Program-made: the position numbers and the translations under genes
Source of the DNA: Bolinopsis microptera
Lineage: Eukaryota; Ctenophora; Tentaculata; Lobata; Bolinopsidae
Length of the DNA: 64,000 nucleotides
Assembly (NCBI RefSeq): GCF_026151205.1
Contig: NC_087080.1
Span: 8,459,720-8,523,719 of the forward strand
Direction: 5' to 3'
Notes under the pieces: generated by a model
What the model was told of the DNA's origin: nothing
Seen by the model: the letters and a program-made list of their open reading frames with translations, nothing else
Databases searched by the model: none
Shown: in pieces, positions 58,701 to 64,000 of the stretch
Numbering within the stretch: the stretch's first letter is position 1
How the letters are laid out: each line of letters opens with the position of its first letter

Positions 58701-61700
58701 TGGAAGTAGATACTCAAACTACTACTCTGACTATTCCTGCTGATAAGAACAACAATGATGCAACTTACTGGTGTGTTATCACTTCCACTGAACATGGTTT
58801 AACAGATCAGAAAACTGAAGTCAGTTCCAAAGTCTTTAGTAAGTATTGTAACTTAAAGTTGTATGTAATGTATATCCTGAAGGTAACGTTTTATTAATAT
58901 TTAAACTTGTAAAAGTGTAGTCCTTGAGTGGTGTAAATGTGTGTTTGTACAAATAATTACATACGTATAATAAAGATAATATCCTCTAACATGAACCAAA
59001 CAATTCAGCTGTCACCTCAACACCCAAGTCTATAACGACCGCTGTAGATCAGACGTTGACTTGCAATATCGGAGGTCTAGACAATAGTGGATCCCCTGCT
59101 ACTGTAACTTGGAAGGATAGTGCTGGACAAGAAGTTGTAAGACCGGATACCACCAACTATGGTTGGAACCAAGGGACGGTAGATAGCAGCGGAAATCAGG
59201 CAGCAGAACTGACTATCAAAACTGCAAAGCTGGATGGTTTTAGTAGTCCATCATCATTCACCTACAAGTGCTCGGTCAAATCTTCCCAATACACAGATTC
59301 TCCTGCATCTGACTACGTAGATGTTGTAGCTAACATTCTAAAATTGGGTAAGTTTAGAATATGTCATACTGTTAATCAAGGAAGTTCAAAGATTGTCGGA
59401 CACACAGTGGTAAGCTATTCTAACTACCTTACTCGGGATTATTACGACGGGTTTATTAACGACCGGTTAAAATATGGTTCGGGAAAAATATGGCGAAATT
59501 GCTCAAAACCCACCACATTTTCCCGGTCGCCATTTTACCGGTGTCCAACCTTTCAATTTTAGATTCAAAAATTTTGTCTCAGATGTAAATTTCCTTATTA
59601 GAGATAAGCAAGTTTAGAAATTTTTGCATTGCTAAAACTTGTGAAACAAGTCGAATTATCAATAATTGTTGAAAGTAGACAGAAATAATGACTCGTGGTT
59701 AATCAAACTAGACGGAAAATAATTGTCTTCGAAAGAATGCATCGTTCACATTGTTTAGAATTATGAATAAATGACTGATGAAACTGATTCATGTTACTGA
59801 CAGTTTTAATTAATCCAAGTTTTAATTTAACTGTTACTTTTACTTTGAGTCCTATTTCATTATGTAGAGATAGTCAATACCTAAGAAATTAAAAATTGGC
59901 CTATTTAAATCAACTTTGACAATAAGGATATATGACAAGAATTGGGCAAAAAGGTGAATTTTTTGTAATTTTAGCCAAATGAAGTCGAAAAACCTACAAC
60001 AAGTGTCCCAATAGTCTTTTTTAGTGAATATAAGACAACGATTAAAATATGAGCACCCATACCCCTTGGGAACCCTAAAAGCTGAGTCGGCGGGTTTATT
60101 AACGACCGGTGAAAATGTGGTTCGGGAAAAATATGGCGAAATTACCCTAAACCCGCCACTTTATCCCGGTCATAATAATTCCGAGTAAGGTAACGTTTAA
60201 AATTTAAAATTTTTATTTTTATGGCTACAGGTTATTTTGAAATCATATTGGTAAGAAAATTCGTAACTTCAGGGGTAGTCGCAAAAGACAGCGAAGTTCT
60301 CGAGGACACAGCGGCAACAATATCTTGTGTAGTGAACGGCCTGACAAAGCAATTGGACGCGGTAACATGGGAGAAACCTAGTACGGGTGGTGTTATAACT
60401 ACCGGTACTGACGACTATCAGATTGAAGTTGGAACTTACGATTCTGGTTCAAACAGTCAAACTACAATTCTGACAATTTCTGGACCTGCAAACGGGGCTG
60501 ATGCTGTTTACACATGTGTCTTTCAATCTGACGAGCATGGAAAGACATTAGGGTCTGAAGAGAAAACTGATGTTAACTCGAACGTGTTCAGTGAGTATCT
60601 TACTAATATTAACTGTATACGGATGTTCAGAAGTTTAATTTTGTTACTTGTCAATGCACTAACCGTGATACTGCACCAATGGTTTTTATAGCAGCCGGTT
60701 TAGCTAATGATATTAAATGATCTTGAAACCATTTATCTCAAATTATTTCAGCTATTGCTCCTGTTGTCATGTCGGCAACTACTGCTGTGGATCAGACATT
60801 GGTCTGCAATATCGGAGACGTAACTACAGCTGTTACTGTATCATGGACGAGTGGAGATAACACCCCAATAACAGACGGTCAGGGAGGATACACTATCACC
60901 CAAGGGACAGTTAGCACCAATATCCAGGAATCTAGTCTGACCATCACAGCTGCTACGCTACAACAACTGGATACAAGTTCAGTGATATGGAAGTGTGCAG
61001 CTAAGTCCTCACACTACCCAGACTCAGAGCAGTCTGAATACAAAGATCTCACTCTCACTTTCCTTACTTTAGGTTTGTTCTTTAGATCGGTTTGTATGGA
61101 AATTGAAAAGAAACCTAGATAAACAGTGCATAACGTTTAAAATTTAAAATCTTTATTTTTATGGCTACAGGTTATTTTGAAATCATATTGGTAAGAAAAT
61201 TCGTAACTTCAGGGGTAGTCGCAAAAGACAGCGAAGTTCTCGAGGACACAGCGGCAACAATATCTTGTGTAGTGAACGGCCTGACAAAGCAATTGGACGC
61301 GGTAACATGGAAGAAACCTAGTACGGGTGGTGTTATAACTACCGGTACTGACGACTATCAGATTGACGTTGGAACTTACGATTCTGGTTCAAACAGTCAA
61401 ACTACAATTCTGACAATTCCTGGACCTGTAAACGGGGCTGATGCTGTTTACACATGTGTCATTCAATCTGACGAGCATGGAAAGACATCAGGGTCTGAAG
61501 AGAAAACTGATGTTAAATCGAACGTGTTCAGTGAGTATCTTACTAATATTAACTGTATACGGATGTTCAGAAGTTTAATTTTGTTACTTGTCAATGCACT
61601 AACCGTGATACTGCACCAATGGTTTTTATAGCAGCCGGTTTAGCTAATGATATTAAATGATCTTGAAACCATTTATCTCAAATTATTTCAGCTATTGCTC

Positions 61701-64000
61701 CTGTTGTCATGTCGGCAACCACCGCTGTGGATCAGACATTGGTCTGCAATATCGGAGACGACACTACAGCTGTTACTGTTTCATGGACGAGTGGAGATAA
61801 CACCCCGATAACAGACGGTCAGGGAGGATACACTATCACCCAAGGGACAGTTAGCACCAATATCCAGGAATCTAGTCTGACCATCACAGCTGCTACGCTA
61901 CAACAACTGGATACAAGTTCAGTGATATGGAAGTGTGCAGCTAAGTCCTCACACTACCCAGACTCAGAGCAGTCTGAATACAAAGATCTCACTCTCACTT
62001 TCCTTACTTTAGGTTTGTTCTTTAGATCGGTTTGTATGGAAATTGAAAAGAAACCTAGATAAACAGTGCATAACGTTTAAAATTTAAAATCTTTATTTTT
62101 ATGGCTACAGGTTATTTTGAAATCATATTGGTAAGAAAATTCGTAACTTCAGGGGTAGTCGCAAAAGACAGCGAAGTTCTCAAAGACACAGGGACGACAA
62201 TATCTTGTGTAGTGACAGGCCTGACAAAGGGATTGGACGCAGTAGGATGGAAAAATCCGGATGGTTTTATAACGCACGGTTCTGACGATATCGATGACTA
62301 TCAGATTGAAGAGGGGTCTTACATTTTTGGTTCAAAAAGTCAAACTACAGTTCTGACAATTCCTGCAACCAAAAACACGGGTGATGCTGTTTACACATGT
62401 GTCATTCAATCTGCCGAGCATGGAAAGATATCAGGGTCTGAAGAGGAAAACACTGTTAACTCGAACGTGTTCAGTGAGTATCTTACTGATTTTAACTTGT
62501 TACGGATGTTTAGAAGTTTAATCTTGTTACTTGTGAAGGCACTAACCATGCTATATCAATGGTTTTTCTAGTAGCTGGTTTAGCTAATGATATTAAAATG
62601 ATCTTTAAATTATTTTATCTAGTACATTTTATTTTACAAAAGTCCAAAGGTCCTTCGCATTTGGTCGTTTCACTATTTCTGAACGAAATGTTTGTCCACA
62701 TTTTATTTTAAATAGTTCTCGTGAAATCTTGCTCCTATGTAAGATAGCAGATCCCAATACCATTATTACTAATATTAATGAGACAGTACAACTTTTCTTG
62801 TTAACATTGTACAATGTTTGTAATTTACGGACCGAAAATCGCCATTTCAAAAGAGAATAAAGCCTCTATTGCCAGAAATTGATCCTTAATCCTCGCCTAC
62901 AAATCTTCTCTAACAATAATTATCTAACCATCTTGTTAAGATGACCAATATACTCATAATATTCATCATGATATTCCTCATCATAATAATTGAAACTACA
63001 TCAGTTGGACATTGGGTCAGCTAATGAAATAAACTTTAATTGATCTTGAAACCTTGTATCTCCAATTATTTCAGCTATCACTCCTGTTGACATGTCGGCA
63101 ACCGACGCTGTGGACCAGACATTGGTCTGCAATATCGGAGACGTAACTACAGCTGTTACTGTATCATGGACGGATCAAGATAACACCCCAATAACAACCG
63201 GTAATGGATACACTATCACACCGGGGGCAGTTGACGGTGTCACCAATATCCAGGAATCTAGTCTGACCATAGACACTACTACGTTAAAAGAACTGGATAC
63301 AAGTTCAGGCTCCGTGATATGGAAGTGTGCAGCTAAGTCCTCACAATACCCAGACTCAGAGCAGTCTGAATACAAAGATCTCACTGTCACTTTCCTTACT
63401 TTAGGTTTGTTCTTTAGATCTGTATGTATGGAGATTAAAAAGAAACCTATATAAACAGTAGGGGTCGCCCTCTGTTATGAGGTGCTTTAATCAATTAGCC
63501 CCACGTCAGATCGTGTAGTCGATAATTTTTCCTACACGGGGATACCAAGATTTTAAAAATTGACCAATGTCAATAACGTTATGCACTGTTTATTAAACAG
63601 TGCATAACGTTTAAAATTTAAAATCTTGATTTTTACGACTACATTTTATTTTAAAATCATTTGGTAAGAAAATTCGTAATTTCAGCGGTAGAAGCAAAGG
63701 ACAGCGAAGTTCTCAAAGACACAGTGGCGACAATATCTTGTGTAGTGACAGGCCTGACAAAGCAATTGGACGCAGTAGCATGGAAAAATTCGGATGGTTC
63801 TATAACGCACGGTTCTGACGCTACCGTCGACTATCAGATTGAAGAGGGGACTTACATTCTCGGTTCAAAAAGTCAAACTACAGTTCTGACAATTCCTGCA
63901 ACCGAAAACAAGCATGATGCTGTTTACACATGTGTCATTCAATCTGACGAGCATGGAAAGACATCAGGGTCCGAAGAGGATGAAACTGTTAACTCGGACG
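40706..64000 (+). CDS. Large modular sushi/EGF/laminin-G/Ig protein, 3' end outside window
   Basis: I assembled 44 exons by GT-AG borders and phase. Exon 1 (40706-40763) encodes a signal peptide (MLRNLLFSVLVLQALHDFR). Then come sushi and EGF exons (41261-44623), two laminin-G domains with EGF modules (44769-47791), and alternating Ig exons from 48647 to the window end: 14 IgA type, the last partial, and 13 IgB type. Nearly all borders are phase 1, the signature of shuffled extracellular modules. No membrane helix is reached, so it may be secreted or a cell-surface receptor. The mix of modules suits adhesion or recognition. It is not a family I can name. Three IgB exons are broken by a MITE. 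Evidence for the gene is strong; the complete transcript model is inferred. Confidence 0.85.
41261..44623 (+). other. Sushi and EGF exon block of the large gene
   Basis: The exons are 41261-41482 (sushi-like), 41849-42151 (EGF plus sushi), 42268-42567 (EGF plus sushi), 42889-43119 (sushi-like), 43415-43714 (EGF plus sushi), 43860-43945 and 44126-44271 (two EGF-like modules across a phase 0 intron), and 44477-44623 (EGF with DPCVPDPCKNGATC). The sushi parts show the Cys...Cys...Trp or Cys pattern, with GYF or GYY before the third Cys. The repeated EGF core CTDGTCNAGVCECNDGYEKS is shared by the second and third exons. The donor after 44623 (GTTGGT) is weak and is the least certain border. Confidence 0.8.
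44769..47791 (+). other. Laminin-G and EGF exon block of the large gene
   Basis: The exons are 44769-44874 and 45140-45518 (first laminin-G-like domain), 45639-45740 (EGF, CENSGKCDSASGQITCSC), 45966-46088, 46375-46458, 46699-46844 and 47080-47326 (second laminin-G domain ending RYQGCIRKITVNG, then an EGF), and 47555-47791 (two EGF-like modules, ending EGWQGDNCDVEI). Phases agree throughout. Donor GTTCGC after 44874 is non-consensus, but reading on meets a stop after two codons. Laminin-G plus EGF resembles the layout of neurexin, agrin and slit-type proteins; here it links the sushi part to the Ig array. Confidence 0.78.
47868..48630. mobile_element. TA-site MITE, copy 1, at the 5' edge of the Ig array
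   Basis: The 763-bp element starts CCTTACTCGGGATTATTA and ends with the inverse, and is flanked by TA on both sides, as in Tc1/mariner-type insertions. A direct repeat of about 70 bp (GGGTTTATTAACGACCGG and onward) lies near each end (about 47889 and 48531). There is no coding capacity. It lies in the intron between the last EGF exon and the first Ig exon. Copy 2, at 59427, is almost identical, differing by one indel and a few bases. Confidence 0.88.
49088..50383. mobile_element. Insertion in the first Ig intron, possibly a solo LTR or unknown element
   Basis: Compared with the other units, this intron is about 1.3 kb longer. The extra DNA lies between two copies of a sequence of about 37 bp (GTACAAATAATTA then ATAATAAAGATAATAT; 49050-49087 and 50384-50420). 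Inside are two diverged copies of a segment of about 65 bp (49382-49451 and 49452-49513, both ending ATATAAGGCGTAATTA). It also has a TATAAAG at 49622, an AATAAA at 49704 and a TTGGTATGAAGAGAG at 49783 that faintly resembles a primer-binding site. An LTR origin is only a guess. Confidence 0.4.
52245..52740 (+). pseudogene. IgB exon 3, disrupted by hAT-type MITE
   Basis: Up to 52504 the exon is normal. The MITE at 52505-52653 plus its 8-bp duplication adds 157 bases just before the second conserved Cys of the Ig fold, shifts the frame and leads to a stop at 52703-52705. The exon borders remain intact (acceptor before 52245, donor after 52740). Skipping the exon would keep the transcript in frame because both borders are phase 1. 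Confidence 0.88.
52505..52653. mobile_element. 149-bp hAT-type MITE, copy 1
   Basis: Termini are CAGGGACAAAAGGATTTCGC and its inverse, and both sides carry the 8-bp target duplication CCTACAAG (52497-52504 and 52654-52661). An 8-bp duplication and CAGGG ends are typical of hAT elements. An internal inverted repeat (AATTTCGCG type) gives further folding. The empty site is preserved in the IgB exon at 58110. Confidence 0.92.
54200..54695 (+). pseudogene. IgB exon 5, disrupted by hAT-type MITE
   Basis: This has the same structure as the exon at 52245, exactly 1955 bp downstream, with the MITE at 54460-54608 and the same frameshift and stop. Because the insertion site and element are identical, it arose by duplication of the unit, not by a new transposition. 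Confidence 0.88.
54460..54608. mobile_element. 149-bp hAT-type MITE, copy 2
   Basis: This is identical in position and apparently in sequence to the copy at 52505, with the same flanking CCTACAAG duplications. It was carried along by amplification of the 1955-bp dimer. Confidence 0.92.
56155..56650 (+). pseudogene. IgB exon 7, disrupted by hAT-type MITE
   Basis: Third disrupted copy, again 1955 bp further on. It has the same frameshift and stop. It carries one private base change inside the MITE (CGACATTTCC in place of CGAAATTTCC), so the copies have begun to diverge. Confidence 0.88.
56415..56563. mobile_element. 149-bp hAT-type MITE, copy 3
   Basis: Same ends and same 8-bp duplication as the copies at 52505 and 54460. 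One A-to-C change distinguishes it. Confidence 0.92.
58110..58448 (+). other. Intact IgB exon with the MITE empty site
   Basis: This copy belongs to the same QDVIRTET subtype as the three disrupted exons but has a single CCTACAAG (58362-58369) and no insertion, so the reading frame runs through YKCSAKSSQY to the donor. It is either the ancestral uninserted form or a perfectly restored one produced by gene conversion. Confidence 0.9.
59427..60190. mobile_element. TA-site MITE, copy 2, at the 3' edge of the Ig array
   Basis: This 764-bp copy is nearly identical to the one at 47868 and in the same orientation, flanked by TA. It sits between the last unit of the amplified array (left flank TTCTAACTA) and the diverged Ig exons that start at 60273. 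It makes an ORF running past 59348 look longer, but that extension is intronic. Confidence 0.88.
60273..64000 (+). repeat. Second, more diverged array of IgA-IgB pairs
   Basis: IgA-type exons are 60273-60590, 61213-61530, 62153-62473 and 63686 to beyond the edge; IgB-type exons are 60752-61072, 61692-62012 and 63075-63404. The first two pairs are 940 bp apart and almost identical; the third and fourth are clearly diverged (for example KNPDGFITHGS in the third). All are phase 1-1. Conserved features are ISCVV...GLTK, DAVYTCV for IgA and TLVCNIGD, VIWKCAAKSS for IgB. The intron 62474-63074 is about 440 bp longer than its paralogues and holds unrelated AT-rich DNA. Confidence 0.88.
63575..63611. 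repeat. 18-bp-arm palindrome in an Ig intron
   Basis: AACGTTATGCACTGTTTA (63575-63592) and its exact complement (63594-63611) flank one base. The right arm (CAGTGCATAACGTTTAAAAT) is the same sequence that precedes the other IgA exons at 61124-61143 and 62064-62083, so an inverted partial copy of the intron has been added on the left here. Confidence 0.85.

Larger units (their letters stand above)
48647..59347 (+). repeat. Amplified array of ten IgA-IgB exon pairs
   Basis: IgA exons (297 nt) start at 48647, 50879, 51778, 52834, 53733, 54789, 55688, 56744, 57643 and 58542. IgB exons (339 nt) start at 50447, 51346, 52245, 53301, 54200, 55256, 56155, 57211, 58110 and 59009. Both are Ig folds: Cys, then Trp about 14 residues on, then YWC or YKC. 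Unit steps are 899 bp, or 1056 bp when a MITE is present, and pairs of units form a 1955-bp period. Copies differ at few sites (PGSLEV or PGWLEV in IgA; QEVIRTDT, QEVVRPDT or QDVIRTET in IgB). All exons are phase 1-1. The first pair has a long insertion between its exons. Confidence 0.93.

Noticed and set aside
59348-59562. Extension of the last IgB exon through the MITE
   Set aside because: A normal donor (GTAAGT) follows 59347 and all paralogous exons end there.
60221-60272. ATG and MATGYFEIILVRKFVTS as a new protein start before each IgA-type exon
   Set aside because: The acceptor at 60272 (and its paralogues) and phase 1 joining explain the exon; the upstream reading is intron that happens to be open. 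An alternative first exon cannot be fully excluded.

Overview
This is eukaryotic (metazoan) DNA. It is AT-rich, has spliceosomal introns with GT-AG borders, and carries animal gene families: an XK-related membrane protein, a Golgi carbohydrate sulfotransferase, an M14 carboxypeptidase, a bHLH factor, and a very large sushi/EGF/laminin-G/Ig protein. It also carries a CR1-like LINE, tRNA-derived SINEs and several MITEs. The short introns and repeat content would suit an early-branching marine invertebrate such as a cnidarian or ctenophore, but nothing here fixes the lineage.

Layout. 1-7081 is a 15-bp minisatellite with nested higher-order duplications, open in frame on both strands. 8077-9120 (-) is an intronless sulfotransferase. 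9121-11900 has no gene I can support but holds a 92-bp near-perfect palindrome. 11901-15485 (+) holds four in-phase exons of an unidentified gene with one ankyrin-like motif, and its long intron hosts two opposed SINEs. 15724-21025 (+) is a nine-exon XK-related gene that I assembled by splice phase; the 3' end of one exon has been copied in tandem seven times with its splice donor. 22496-23357 is a long inverted-repeat element. 23487-24735 (-) is a three-exon bHLH gene. 27128-28549 (-) is a tentative small gene beside a cluster of CACGTG and TGACGTCA sites. 28968-30282 (-) is a carboxypeptidase A-type gene broken by two one-base deletions. 30647-31028 is a fold-back element. About 33431-37960 (-) is a CR1-like LINE. 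38211-39550 is a nearly perfect 134-copy decamer array.

From 40706 to beyond the right edge runs one large gene: signal peptide, sushi and EGF modules, two laminin-G domains, more EGF, then alternating Ig exons of two types (14 IgA, the last cut by the edge, and 13 IgB). Almost every exon border after the signal peptide is phase 1 or otherwise consistent, and all Ig exons are phase 1-1, so modules can be gained, lost or skipped without changing frame. The Ig part has been amplified in 899/1056-bp units grouped as 1955-bp dimers. A hAT-type MITE sits inside three IgB exons with 8-bp target duplications, and one sister exon keeps the empty site. Two copies of a second MITE (TA target site) lie exactly at the two edges of the amplified block. 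This expanding, transposon-marked Ig cassette is the most interesting system in the window. The products would mostly act at the cell surface or in the secretory pathway (sulfotransferase, XK-related protein, carboxypeptidase, Ig/sushi protein), but there is no operon-like linkage and no evidence that they work together.
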